64,000 nucleotides of DNA, taken from positions 62,001 to 126,000 of the forward strand of contig JADNSB010000006.1 in assembly GCA_019695575.1 (NCBI GenBank), read 5' to 3'. The translations under genes and the position numbers were made by a program. How positions within the stretch are numbered: the stretch's first letter is position 1; each line of letters begins with the position of its first letter. Source of the stretch: Angomonas ambiguus (Eukaryota; Euglenozoa; Kinetoplastea; Trypanosomatida; Trypanosomatidae). Below, piece by piece: positions 18,654-27,671 of the stretch. The notes beneath the pieces are model-generated. The model had not been told where the DNA came from. It ran no database searches and saw only the letters and a program-made list of their open reading frames with translations.

Positions 18654-19433
18654 CGAAAAAAATTAAGGGTTCGTAAAAGGAGGCAAGATCAATTTGACTA
18701 AATGTACTCTTTTCTTTTTCTTTTCCTTTTCCTTTCTTAAATGTGAATTAAAATCAACCACTACTATTACTACTAAACGAAATATTGGAGAAAGAAAGAA
18801 AAAAAAGTTGTTAAATTTAACTTCGTGTATTCAGAGTTTGAATAGCCAATACACATTTACTTTTACTCTTTTTTTTTTCACACAATTATCAAAAAAAAAA
18901 AAAAGGAAACTAGGTTTACGCACCGAAGAGGATAACGAAAAAAGGGAAAGCATATATATATATATATTAACTGAGTAGGGAACCTAAAACGTGTGAATGC
19001 AATAACGAAGATTACTCCTTCTCTTCCTCTCTCTAGGTTAGTATTCTCAGGCCGCTGGGCTGAAAATAAATATTTTTTTTTTTCCCTAACGGGTTTAAAT
19101 TTTTAATTTATATTCAAATTATATTATAATACTGTATATCCATTAAATAAACATAAATTGAAGACTTATACAACCTTATATATAAGCGGTTGCCCACCCT
19201 CCGTCCCCCTTCACTACGTTCCGCCAGTTCTGGCGGAATCGAAGGCATTGGATGGAGACCTGCATATCGTAAATTAGTAAAATATAGTTAGTGTTAGAGA
19301 GAGAAGAGAATAGATGAGCTTGACCTACAGGGACCTCTCAGGAACTACAATACAGATTACCCTCTTCCCCTCTTCCTCTATTTCTCATCTAGTAACGTAG
19401 TAAAGGTATTCATATATATATATATTTATATTC
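18654..19433 (+). promoter_or_regulatory. Long intergenic region with two splice acceptors and a GC-rich hairpin
   Basis: Two strong pyrimidine tracts each end in TCTAG. The first is at about 19013-19034 with the AG at 19035-19036. The second is at about 19361-19389 with the AG at 19391-19392; it serves the nitrilase ATG at 19434. The DNA between them has no usable reading frame, but includes a GC-rich island at about 19188-19262. The T-rich frame at 18694-18978 lacks an ATG start and is not accepted as a gene. Confidence 0.5.
19219..19238 (+). repeat. Perfect inverted repeat, 8-bp stem
   Basis: TTCCGCCA and TGGCGGAA flank the tetraloop GTTC, making a perfect 8-bp hairpin. It sits inside a GC-rich island surrounded by AT-rich spacer, between two candidate splice acceptors. 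It could be part of a small RNA or a structural element; the function is unknown. Confidence 0.6.
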
Positions 19434-20396
19434 ATGTCCACGTCTACTTTAAAAGTTGGTGCGCTTCAGATTGGGTCACACCCTGACGGCAAGCAAGCCA
19501 CCCTTGAAGTCATTCTTTCCTACGAAGCAAAGATCAAGGAGGCGGGGGTGCAGCTTCTTGTACTACCGGAGGCGGTTCTGGGGGGATATCCAAAAGGGGA
19601 AACGTTCGGTGCCTACCTGGGGTACCGTCTGCCGGAGGGGAGGGAAAGGTACGAGAAGTACCACGCCAACTCCATCGAGTTACCGTCCGGTCCAGAGATT
19701 AGGGCGCTGGAGCAGCTCTCCAAGCGTACGGGGTGTTTTCTGGTGGTGGGGGTGATTGAACGGGCGGCGGAGGCGACGACTACACTTTACTGTACTGCCG
19801 TCTTCATTGACCCGGAAGAAGGGTACTGTGGAAAGCACCGCAAGTTGATGCCGACAGCGACGGAGCGACTTGTGTGGGGACAAGGAGACGGCAGCACGCT
19901 CCCGGTGTTCGCCCCCAAGTCCCTCCCACAGGCAAAGATTGCCGCTGCTATTTGCTGGGAGAATTACATGCCGATGCTAAGGATGACCTACTACGCCAAA
20001 GGGGTGCAGGTGTACTGTGCGCCGACGGTGGATGAGAGAGAGATGTGGCGGTGCACGATGCAGCATATTGCGACGGAGGGGCGGTGTTTCGTGGTCAGTG
20101 CAGTGCAAATACAGGGCAGTCCCCAGGACTTACAGTTGCCCCCAGAGGCCGTCCCGCAGTGGCCAAGAGACCGGCGGTTGATCAATGGCGGAAGTGTTAT
20201 TGTGGACCCGTTGGGTACTATCGTGGCAGGACCGCTGTTGGGGGAAGAAGGGCTACTCAGCGCTGCCATAGACCTCTCCAGTATTGTTCGTGGTCGCTTC
20301 GACTTTGACGTTGCCGGTCACTATGGACGAAGTGATATCTTCCAACTCACTGTTGATGAGCGCCCGAAACAGGTTTTAAAGCAGATCACAGAATGA
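19434..20396 (+). CDS. Nitrilase (branch 1, C-N hydrolase superfamily)
   Basis: The protein has 320 residues, the full length of branch-1 nitrilases, which hydrolyse organic nitriles to carboxylic acids and ammonia. The catalytic triad is complete: Glu46 in [14 protein letters not shown], Lys137 in [20 protein letters not shown], and Cys174 in AICWENYMP. The N terminus ([10 protein letters not shown]) is the usual first strand of the alpha-beta-beta-alpha fold. The conserved [16 protein letters not shown] strand lies near residues 242-257. No targeting signal is visible, so it is probably cytosolic. Branch-1 nitrilases are common in bacteria, fungi and plants. Trypanosomatid copies have been considered candidates for lateral transfer from bacteria; that is prior knowledge, not shown here. 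The substrate cannot be predicted from the sequence. Confidence 0.93.
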   Translation: MSTSTLKVGALQIGSHPDGKQATLEVILSYEAKIKEAGVQLLVLPEAVLGGYPKGETFGAYLGYRLPEGRERYEKYHANSIELPSGPEIRALEQLSKRTGCFLVVGVIERAAEATTTLYCTAVFIDPEEGYCGKHRKLMPTATERLVWGQGDGSTLPVFAPKSLPQAKIAAAICWENYMPMLRMTYYAKGVQVYCAPTVDEREMWRCTMQHIATEGRCFVVSAVQIQGSPQDLQLPPEAVPQWPRDRRLINGGSVIVDPLGTIVAGPLLGEEGLLSAAIDLSSIVRGRFDFDVAGHYGRSDIFQLTVDERPKQVLKQITE

Positions 20397-20750
20397 TGAG
20401 CTAAAAGGAGAAAACGCAAAAACAAAACGAAAAATACTAATTATTTTATTCTACCGATCGTTTAGAATAGGGTTTAGTCCCACTATTATCATTGCGATTA
20501 GTCTATTTGAATTTTACGGTTATCGCTCTCTTCAAGTGTAAGCTTTTTTTTTGTTTTTAAGCGTTTTCAAAGCACTTCCATTAGCCGTTTGGGTTTCCAA
20601 AAAAACAAAATGGTTTGCACTTTTCTCCACGCAATGATCTTTTTTTTTTTTTCTTACCTTTCTTTTTTAATATTATTATTATTATTATTATTATATTTTG
20701 ATGGATATAGTTTCGGAGAAACTCCTTCAAGGTGTCTTCTCTTTTCTTTT
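20397..20750 (+). promoter_or_regulatory. Intergenic region with poly-T tract and acceptor candidate
   Basis: A 13-T run and T-rich tract at about 20639-20668 is followed by ATT repeats and ATATAG, with the AG at 20709-20710. It lies 41 bases before the preferred start at 20751. An ATG at 20610 is in frame with the next gene but lies upstream of the pyrimidine tract. Confidence 0.45.
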
Positions 20751-21587
20751 ATGTGGTTTATTCGTAAAGCGGCGAATGGACTTGCTGTGACGCGCCACCA
20801 CCCCGACGCCCCTCTCGATACAGTGCAGAAAGATGACGACAGTCGCACTCTACTGGACCGCGTTGGGAAGCGGATCGCTTCTGCCGATGCGGCGGCGGAA
20901 GAAACGACATGGCGTACACACCACAGTTTCGGAGCTCAATGTTGTCTGTTAAAGGGAAGAGAAAAGGGGAGGAATGGTGACGAGGCACTCTCACAGTCCT
21001 CGGACTACCAAAAGTGGTCGATTCGTTTTCTTTGTGAGCAACACAAGGTGGGTATGGAGACACAAGACGACCCCCACCCTTTGTTATTGAGTGTAGGACC
21101 CTACTACACCCCGTTACCGGGTGCTACACCGCGCGATGGGATTACCGAGGAGGAGGAAGAACGGTTTCTAAGGAGTGTACTCGACACACCGATTATATGG
21201 GAAGAGAGTGGGGTGGTATCTGTAGAGTGTAACTCTCAAGGGGCGTTTCTCTGGAGTAACGATTGGGCCAAGTATGCCGTGCGGGTCGCGGACCGTTGCT
21301 GGGAGCCTGTAGAGAGGGAAAAGGAAGAAGGGGGCGAGCCGCTGACGCACACCGCCACTGTTCAACTGGACTGGGAGGTGAAGACTGCCACGGATGGGAC
21401 CGCTGAAGGGATTCTCTCCGTAAACGGCGGAACTGGGACCCCCTTTTCCATTCCTCCTAACCTCTTCCCGCAGAGCGGCGTGCACGACTACTTCTGTCCG
21501 TATATCACCCTCTTAGGAGCTGGACAACGGGTTAAGATTCTACAAGACGACCCAGGCCACTCAGCTGTACACGAGGATCATCAGTAG
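20751..21587 (+). CDS. Hypothetical protein, possible SPRY-like C terminus
   Basis: The protein has 278 residues from the ATG at 20751. I chose this start because it follows the poly-T/AG acceptor. An in-frame ATG at 20610 would add 47 very hydrophobic residues translated from the pyrimidine tract itself. The N terminus MWFIRKAANGLAV is basic and could be a mitochondrial signal. The middle (about residues 75-180) alternates hydrophobic strands, including KWSIRFLCEQH and AFLWSNDWAKYAVRV. The C terminus (VQLDWEVKT, then PPNLFPQSGVHDYFCPYITLL) vaguely resembles the end of a SPRY beta-sandwich. That resemblance is weak and the protein is best left unassigned. Confidence 0.6.
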   Translation: MWFIRKAANGLAVTRHHPDAPLDTVQKDDDSRTLLDRVGKRIASADAAAEETTWRTHHSFGAQCCLLKGREKGRNGDEALSQSSDYQKWSIRFLCEQHKVGMETQDDPHPLLLSVGPYYTPLPGATPRDGITEEEEERFLRSVLDTPIIWEESGVVSVECNSQGAFLWSNDWAKYAVRVADRCWEPVEREKEEGGEPLTHTATVQLDWEVKTATDGTAEGILSVNGGTGTPFSIPPNLFPQSGVHDYFCPYITLLGAGQRVKILQDDPGHSAVHEDHQ

Positions 21588-22043
21588 GAGCTAAACTAAA
21601 TAACAGACCATACATACCCCCCAGTACACAAGAAAACACTTGATAACAGTCTATTTCAATGTCTCCCGCACACACACACACACACACACGCAGTCCGAAA
21701 AAGGTATAGGGTTTCGTGTGCTACACGTTTTATTGTAAAAATAAAGGATAGTGTACTCTATATCTGTGTCACCTCCGCATACTCAATGTCTGCCCTTATT
21801 ATTTATTAACTTGTCTGTTTCTTCTGGGTGTGTGTCTCGCTGTGTCTTTGTATATGACAGTGTATATATCTTCAGAGCAGCACACTATTGGTTTCCTGTT
21901 TTCTATTCTCTGTCCTTTTACCCTCTCTTACATGTTTCTCCCTCTGTGTTTCTTTCTCTCATTTGTTAGTTGGCTTTTTCCTCACTTGCTTCAAGTATTC
22001 CTTCGTCATCCCTGCGTTAACACCTGTTAACCCCCTTTTCACA
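21588..22043 (+). promoter_or_regulatory. 5' region of LRR surface gene 1
   Basis: A CA repeat lies at about 21669-21690. From 21834 onward the sequence matches the upstream region of the second LRR gene without gaps. A long pyrimidine-rich tract (about 21891-21967) ends in GTTAG, with the AG at 21968-21969, 75 bases before the ATG. The frame is open through this tract but has no ATG before 22044, so it is treated as untranslated. Confidence 0.55.
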
Positions 22044-22190
22044 ATGTTTTCTGTATGCATTGGTGTGCTCCTTATCCTGGCCGGCACACCACACGACACG
22101 GCGGCACAAGAGGTGACCGTCACCCCTGACCCTGTCGCCAACGACTACGTGTTAAACCTTGCGAGGGCGGTGGGGTCGGAAGTTCCCTCC
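21834..22190 (+). repeat. Direct repeat, left copy (5' region and signal peptide of LRR gene 1)
   Basis: This aligns without gaps to 25385-25741 (offset 3551). It covers the splice acceptor tract, the start codon, the signal peptide and the first codons of the mature protein, and is essentially identical. Divergence begins near 22191. Confidence 0.85.
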
Positions 22191-24341
22191 AGCATTACCG
22201 ACGCGTGCAGTCTCAGTGGTGTTACCTGTACAGAGACGGATGGACAACACACCATCACGGAAGTTACTATAAACATTCCAAAAGACGGAGATTTTCCGGA
22301 CCACAGTGTGTCTCCTTTTAATACGTATAATTACGGTGCCATGTCGATTGAAGTGATATGGATTTCTGGGAAGAAGAAACCAGAAGACGGCATCACTGGA
22401 AAGGGTAATCTACCGACTGCTTGGAACCAGTTACCTCGTATCCAAAGAATACATGTTTCCAGGGCTGGAGTTACAGGAACGCTACCGGTGGAGTGGAGGA
22501 ATATGACTTCTCTCACATCTATGGAAATTTACAGGAACCTTATCTATGGGACGTTACCGAAAGAGTGGGGCGATATGAAGGCTCTCGAGGAACTGGATCT
22601 TTCTAATAATCAACTGAGCGGCTCTTTACCAAAGGAATGGAGCACTATGACATCTCTCAAAATCTTGAATCTTGGAGATAACCAACTTACTGGTACATTG
22701 CCGGCGGAATGGGGTAACATGGAAGCTCTCGATGATCTGGACATTTCTGACAACCAACTCAGTGGCACATTGCCAGCAGAGTGGGCCAACATGAAGTCTC
22801 TCAGCAGTCTCCTACTTTCCGATAATCAGCTGAGCGGCAGTTTGCCAAAGGAATGGAACAACATGGCGGCTCTCAACAGTGTGTATCTGTCTAGTAACCA
22901 ACTCAGCGGTACACTACCGGTGGAGTGGAGCAACATGACAGCTCTCAGCAGTCTGCAGTTAAGGTGGAACCAACTTACTGGCACACTACCAGTAGAGTGG
23001 GCCAATATGACGTCTTTGAGTATCCTTTACCTCTCCGTTAACCAACTCAGTGGGAAACTACCAGAGGAGTGGGGCACACTACCCGCTATCCGAAATTTGG
23101 ATCTTTCGGATAATCAATTAAGCAGTACACTACCGGTAAAATGGAACAATATGAAGACTATCGTAGGCCTGGACCTGAGCGATAATCAATTTAGTGGTAC
23201 ATTACCAGCGGAATGGAGCAACCTGACGACTCTTGGCCATCTAACGCTGAGTAATAATCAATTTAGCGGTCCTCTACCGACGGAGTGGGGGAACCTGAAT
23301 GGTCTCCGCGATTTCTTCCTTCCTGGTAATCAATTCACTGGCACATTACCAGCGGAATGGGGCAACCTGATAGCTCTCAGCTCCCTGGAACTGAATAATA
23401 ATCGACTCAGCGGTACACTACCAGTAGAGTGGAACAACATGCGGGGTTTAAGCACTCTCGGTCTTTCCAATAATCGACTCAGTGGTACATTACCGGAAGA
23501 GTGGAGCAAATTCAAGAACCTTGTGAGTCTTTATCTTTCCAATAATCAATTCACTGGCACACTACCAGCGGCGTGGGCCAACCTAAAGCTCGTGTACCTG
23601 GAACTTGATAATAACCGACTCAGTGGTACACTACCGGTGGCGTGGAACGGCATGAAGAAGATCCTTACTCTAAAACTGAATAATAATCGACTCACTGGCA
23701 CATTACCGGTGGAATGGAGGAATGTGACAACTATCGCCCGTCTGGATGTTTCTGGCAATCGACTCAGTGATACATTACCAGTCGAGTGGGCTGAGATGCA
23801 AAATTTACGGTACATAGAGTTGGGTAACAATCAGTTCACTGGCACACTACCAGCGGCGTGGGCCAACCTCGAAAGGTTCTATGAGGTGAACATTGCCTCT
23901 AACCATCTGACAGATGCCATCCCACAGGAGTGGCTTGACTCCCCCACACTAAAGTATATTAACGTCAGCACCAACCACCTCAACGGAACTCTCCCAGAGA
24001 CTCTACCCGCCAACATTGAGAAGTTAATACTGGACGGAAATGAATTCAGCGGTCCTGTGCCCAGCACCTACACCACCGAGGTGTACCCGCAACTGTCTGT
24101 GGTGTCGTTGGGGAATAACCCCGGCCTCGAGGGATGCGTCCCTAAGAGTTGGACAGACCCGAAGAATCCACTGTATGACAGCTTCCAGGAGTTATATGAC
24201 GCAAAAAACCCTCTCATTGACTGCTACCCCAAGAACCATGACAATGCACGTGGACCATGGGGCGTGGCGGTGGGTACCAGCAGTTATCCTGAATGGATAG
24301 GATGGAGTCTCCTCCTTGGCGCAGCTCTTCTGTGGGTATAG
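22044..24341 (+). CDS. PSA/GP46-like LRR surface protein, long copy
   Basis: The protein has 765 residues from the ATG at 22044. It begins with a signal peptide (MFSVCIGVLLILAGTPHDTAAQ, cleavage probably after the AA). An N-terminal cap carrying ACSLSGVTC follows, similar to the LRRNT cap of extracellular LRR proteins. From about residue 150 to 700 there are about 22 repeats of 24 residues of the form GTLPxEWxNMxxLxxLxLxxNxLS. This is the repeat type of Leishmania PSA/GP46 surface antigens. The C terminus ends in a Gly/Ser region (VGTSS) and a hydrophobic tail (WIGWSLLLGAALLWV), the layout of a GPI-anchor signal. A cell-surface, GPI-anchored role in adhesion or protection is likely. A shorter paralogue follows at 25595. 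Untranslated sequence on both sides is conserved between the two copies. Confidence 0.9.
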   Translation: MFSVCIGVLLILAGTPHDTAAQEVTVTPDPVANDYVLNLARAVGSEVPSSITDACSLSGVTCTETDGQHTITEVTINIPKDGDFPDHSVSPFNTYNYGAMSIEVIWISGKKKPEDGITGKGNLPTAWNQLPRIQRIHVSRAGVTGTLPVEWRNMTSLTSMEIYRNLIYGTLPKEWGDMKALEELDLSNNQLSGSLPKEWSTMTSLKILNLGDNQLTGTLPAEWGNMEALDDLDISDNQLSGTLPAEWANMKSLSSLLLSDNQLSGSLPKEWNNMAALNSVYLSSNQLSGTLPVEWSNMTALSSLQLRWNQLTGTLPVEWANMTSLSILYLSVNQLSGKLPEEWGTLPAIRNLDLSDNQLSSTLPVKWNNMKTIVGLDLSDNQFSGTLPAEWSNLTTLGHLTLSNNQFSGPLPTEWGNLNGLRDFFLPGNQFTGTLPAEWGNLIALSSLELNNNRLSGTLPVEWNNMRGLSTLGLSNNRLSGTLPEEWSKFKNLVSLYLSNNQFTGTLPAAWANLKLVYLELDNNRLSGTLPVAWNGMKKILTLKLNNNRLTGTLPVEWRNVTTIARLDVSGNRLSDTLPVEWAEMQNLRYIELGNNQFTGTLPAAWANLERFYEVNIASNHLTDAIPQEWLDSPTLKYINVSTNHLNGTLPETLPANIEKLILDGNEFSGPVPSTYTTEVYPQLSVVSLGNNPGLEGCVPKSWTDPKNPLYDSFQELYDAKNPLIDCYPKNHDNARGPWGVAVGTSSYPEWIGWSLLLGAALLWV
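22488..24060 (+). repeat. Tandem 72-bp LRR-coding repeat array, about 22 units
   Basis: The array consists of degenerate 72-base units, each beginning with a GGNACNNTNCC-type block that encodes GTLP and then EW/AW. Units differ mainly at the solvent-facing positions. Two units are slightly shorter (near 23571 and 23990). Confidence 0.85.
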
Positions 24342-25594
24342 CTAAGAGGGAAAAGCATATCCCTCATTTTCACCATCATTTTTTATATTTTTATTATTTT
24401 ACGTGGTTTTATTTTTATTTTTGCTATTGCTATTTTAGTTCCCTTCTCTGATTTATTGTTTCAACTCAACAGGAAAAAAATAACTGATTGAAGAGAGTTT
24501 GCGAAAGTTCCTGCTACTGGGAATCAGGAGAGTGTAAAAGAATGAAAGTATACCCTCAACACTCATGGGACACTCTTTTCTATCGGGTGCTGTTCTTGTC
24601 CTGAAGCAACCACAACAATAATAACTCAATATGACGATTATTATTTTTCTGTTATTGTTTTTTTAAAAAAATTATTATTATTATTGTTATCGGTGTTCTT
24701 CTGCATGAACCGAATGTTCTGTTCGGTAGTATATCAATGTAGTAGTAGAGACCTCCGAGGTTTAACTTCTTGACATTTCTTAGCTATAGTACACAACTAT
24801 AGTATAAAAAGCGTAAAAAGAAAAGGTAAATGAGTCTATATGGGGTTCGAAAGCATCAAAATAGTATTTTTATTTTAATTTATTGTTCATTTCCATAAAG
24901 GATACGCTTGACTGTGGAACGATAAACAGTGATTCTTGCCCAGTGTGAGGAGACTTGGAAGCAGAATTGCATGAGTCCTTCAATATATATTCCCCCCTCC
25001 CTTTTTTTTTGTTTCCTTTGATTCCTTCTTTTTTATTTTCCATAGACTAGAATTTCTTAACCATGTAAGGATTGGCTTTGTTGCTGTGGGTGGTGGTAGT
25101 AATAGAAAGTGTGTTCCTGCTCCCCTTTAGCTTCAGCGCAGCTCCCTTGGTGGTGAACCTCCTCGGTGAGTTTCTCTGACATGGACACGACACCGTCACT
25201 GCGGGGGTCGTGTGAGGAAGAGGTTTATTTATTTACTGTGTGAACTTACTTTATAGTCATCATCAACGTCGTCGTTATCACCACGACAACTGTCACTTGA
25301 TAGAGCGGTTGGCCACGAGGGATTCGATCCTCACTATCGACAGGTGCGACGTTAAAGACGGCTGAAGGACTCCGTCAGGTGTGAGTCTCGCTGTGTCTTT
25401 GTATATGACAGTGTATATATCTTCAGAGCAGCACACTATTGGTTTCCTGTTTTCTATTCTCTGTCCTTTTACCCTCTCTTACATGTTTCTCCCTCTGTGT
25501 TTCTTTCTCTCATTTGTTAGTTGGCTTTTTCCTCACTTGCTTCAAGTATTCCTTCGTCATCCCTGCGTTAACACCTGTTAACCCCCTTTTCACA
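24342..25594 (+). promoter_or_regulatory. 1.25-kb spacer between the two LRR genes
   Basis: The first 75 bases resemble the 3' region of the second copy. The middle is A/T-rich with small inverted repeats: ACCGAA/TTCGGT at 24709-24727 and ACACGAC/GTCGTGT at 25185-25213. The part from about 25080 to 25380 has ordinary GC content, no reading frame, and a tRNA-like fold at 25297-25340. From 25385 the sequence becomes the duplicated 5' region; the pyrimidine tract ends in AG at 25519-25520. Confidence 0.5.
25297..25340 (+). other. tRNA-like hairpin structure, possible tRNA relic
   Basis: TTGATAG (25297-25303) can pair over 7 bp with CTATCGA (25334-25340, one G-T pair). Inside lies AGCGGTTGGCC, reminiscent of a D-arm/A box. 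It is followed by GAGG-GATTCGAT-CCTC, reminiscent of a T-arm/B box, directly next to the 3' strand. There is no anticodon arm, so it cannot be a working tRNA. It may be a deleted tRNA copy or a chance structure. Confidence 0.3.
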
Positions 25595-25741
25595 ATGTTT
25601 TCTGTATGCATTGGTGTGCTCCTTATCCTGGCCGGCACACCACACGACACGGCGGCACAAGAGGTGACCGTCACCCCTGACCCTGTCGCCAACGACTACG
25701 TGTTAAACCTTGCGAGGGCGGTGGGGTCGGAAGTTCCCTCC
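25385..25741 (+). repeat. Direct repeat, right copy (5' region and signal peptide of LRR gene 2)
   Basis: This is the partner of 21834-22190. The left edge of identity is sharp: the sequence upstream of 25385 does not match that upstream of 21834, which marks the duplication or conversion boundary. Confidence 0.85.
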
Positions 25742-27031
25742 GATATTACCGACGCGTGCAGTCTCACTGGTGTTACCTGTACAGAGACGGATGGACAACA
25801 CACCATCACAAAAGTTTACCGAAGTGGTTCAAAGGAAGGACATTTTCCGGACCACAGTGTGTCTCCTTTTAATACGTATAATTACGGTGCCATGTCGATT
25901 GAAGAGATTGGAATTGTCGGAGAAGAGGACGGGGGTTCGGATGGCAACGGCCTCTATGATCTACCGACTGTTTGGAATCAATTTCCTAGCATCAAAATTA
26001 TAGAACTTTCAAGTTTTGCGATTAAGGGAACTCTACCGGTGGCATGGAGGAATATGACGTCTCTTGAGGAACTCCGTATTTCCTCTAATCAATTCACCGG
26101 CACGTTGCCGGTAGAGTGGGCTGAACTCCACAAACTGAGATATTTGAGCCTCGAAGATAACCTACTCAGTGGTACCCTACCGACAGAGTGGAAGACTATG
26201 AAATCTCTCAAATTCTTGGACCTTTCTGTCAACTACATTGAGGGAACGTTGCCGGTGGAGTGGGCTGAACACCCCACACTGGAAACATTGTATCTCAATG
26301 GAAATAAGCTGAGTGGCACCTTACCGGTGGAGTGGGGCAACCTGCAGACACTAAGAATTCTGGATCTACAAACCAATCAACTCACTGGCACACTTCCGGT
26401 GGAATGGAGCAAACTGAAAAACATGGTCAGCGTAAGTCTTGGCGATAATCAACTCAGTGGTACACTACCGGTGGAGTGGAGTGAGATGGAGCGTGTTGGA
26501 GAGCTCCTTCTGCATAACAATCAGTTTACTGGCACACTACCAGCAGAGTGGGCCAACCTCAAAGAATTGTATACGGTGAATGTTTACTCGAACCAACTGA
26601 CAGGCTCGGTCCCACAGGAGTGGCTTGACTCCCCCACGCTAAACCATATTGAAGTGGGCGCTAATAAACTCACAGGAACTCTCCCAGAGACTCTACCCGC
26701 CAACGTCAACTGGGTAACACTGGACGGAAATGAATTCAGCGGTCCTGTGCCCAGCACCTACACCACCGAGGTGTACCCGCAACTGTCTGTGATGTCACTT
26801 CGGAATAACCCCGGCCTCGAGGGATGCGTCCCTAAGAGTTGGACAGACCCGAAGAATTTACTGTACGACAGCTACCAGGAGTTGGTAGAGGACAACAGCC
26901 CCCTCGTGGACTGTTACGTCATAAGGTCCAACAATGCACGTGGACCATGGGGCGTGGTGGTGGGTACCAGCAGTTATCCTGTATGGATAGGATGGAGTCT
27001 CCTCCTTGGCGCAGCACTTCTGTGGGTATAA
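25595..27031 (+). CDS. PSA/GP46-like LRR surface protein, short copy
   Basis: The protein has 478 residues from the ATG at 25595. The signal peptide and first 50 or so residues are nearly identical to the 22044 gene. The cap (ACSLTGVTC) is also shared. The copies then diverge in a stretch that holds an acidic insert here (GEEDGGSDGNG). Only about 11 LRR units follow, of the form GTLPVEWxxLxxLxxLxLxxNxLT, against about 22 in the long copy. The last two units and the C-terminal GPI-type tail (VGTSSYPVWIGWSLLLGAALLWV) are again almost the same as in copy 1. The pattern of conserved ends with a variable repeat core fits a tandem duplication followed by repeat loss or gain. It is expected to be on the cell surface through a GPI anchor. 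Confidence 0.9.
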   Translation: MFSVCIGVLLILAGTPHDTAAQEVTVTPDPVANDYVLNLARAVGSEVPSDITDACSLTGVTCTETDGQHTITKVYRSGSKEGHFPDHSVSPFNTYNYGAMSIEEIGIVGEEDGGSDGNGLYDLPTVWNQFPSIKIIELSSFAIKGTLPVAWRNMTSLEELRISSNQFTGTLPVEWAELHKLRYLSLEDNLLSGTLPTEWKTMKSLKFLDLSVNYIEGTLPVEWAEHPTLETLYLNGNKLSGTLPVEWGNLQTLRILDLQTNQLTGTLPVEWSKLKNMVSVSLGDNQLSGTLPVEWSEMERVGELLLHNNQFTGTLPAEWANLKELYTVNVYSNQLTGSVPQEWLDSPTLNHIEVGANKLTGTLPETLPANVNWVTLDGNEFSGPVPSTYTTEVYPQLSVMSLRNNPGLEGCVPKSWTDPKNLLYDSYQELVEDNSPLVDCYVIRSNNARGPWGVVVGTSSYPVWIGWSLLLGAALLWV

Positions 27032-27671
27032 CTAAGAGGGAAATGGATATTCCTCGTTTTCATTATCATTTTTTATATTTTTATTATTTTACGTGGTTTT
27101 ATTTTTATTTTTATTACTCCTTTATTACTGTTTTGTTTTCAGTATCAACTGTAACAAAAAAAAAAAAAAACTCGAACTAAAAAACAAAGAAAAAAAATAT
27201 AAATATATATTGGATTGGCAGTAGTGGTAAAGGGATGTTGGCTTCCCCCATGGCTGTTGTTGTGTCGCATACCGTAATTAGAAGACAGCCTTTAAGTTTT
27301 CTAATTTTTGATTGCTGTTACTATTTTTATGCCAGTACACTCATTGTATGTAGAGGAGGAGGATGAGCTAAAAAAAAAAAATCCAATATGTGGTGTTTTA
27401 TTTTTATTATTATTAATTTTATATATGACAAAGCGTGTTTTGTTTTTTTTTTTTTCGTTTTCCATTTGTGCTTCAGCACAATGCACAGATACTTGGAATT
27501 ATATACGAAATTACACGATCTTTGAATTATCAACCTGTGAAAAGAAAACAATTGGAGTGACAAGGTGCAGAACATTGCACAATATTGTTCTACTTTTCTT
27601 CTTTTCTTTTTTTTTTTCGTATCTTCGTATATGTAATGAAGGCAATAAAAAAAGAAAAAGATTACAGAAAA
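27032..27671 (+). promoter_or_regulatory. Intergenic region after the LRR pair
   Basis: The first 80 bases match the 3' region of LRR copy 1. The rest is A/T-rich with a 14-A run at 27155-27168. A T-rich tract at about 27589-27618 precedes AG dinucleotides at 27641-27642 and 27665-27666, just upstream of the ATG at 27672. T-rich open frames here lack convincing starts. Confidence 0.4.

Noticed and set aside
18694-18978. T- and A-rich open frame between the LRR gene and the nitrilase
   Set aside because: It starts only at a non-ATG codon and encodes low-complexity Phe/Ser/Lys sequence in a spacer; no homology is visible.
19188-19262. A tRNA or spliced-leader gene in the GC-rich island
   Set aside because: No cloverleaf or recognisable spliced-leader features; only the hairpin is solid, so it is kept as a finding and not as an RNA gene.
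21888-22043. Extending LRR gene 1 upstream of the ATG
   Set aside because: The in-frame upstream codons contain no ATG and coincide with the acceptor tract; the signal peptide begins at 22044.
24841-24860. GGGGTTCGAAAG, a B-box-like sequence
   Set aside because: There is no A box at the proper distance and no cloverleaf can be formed.
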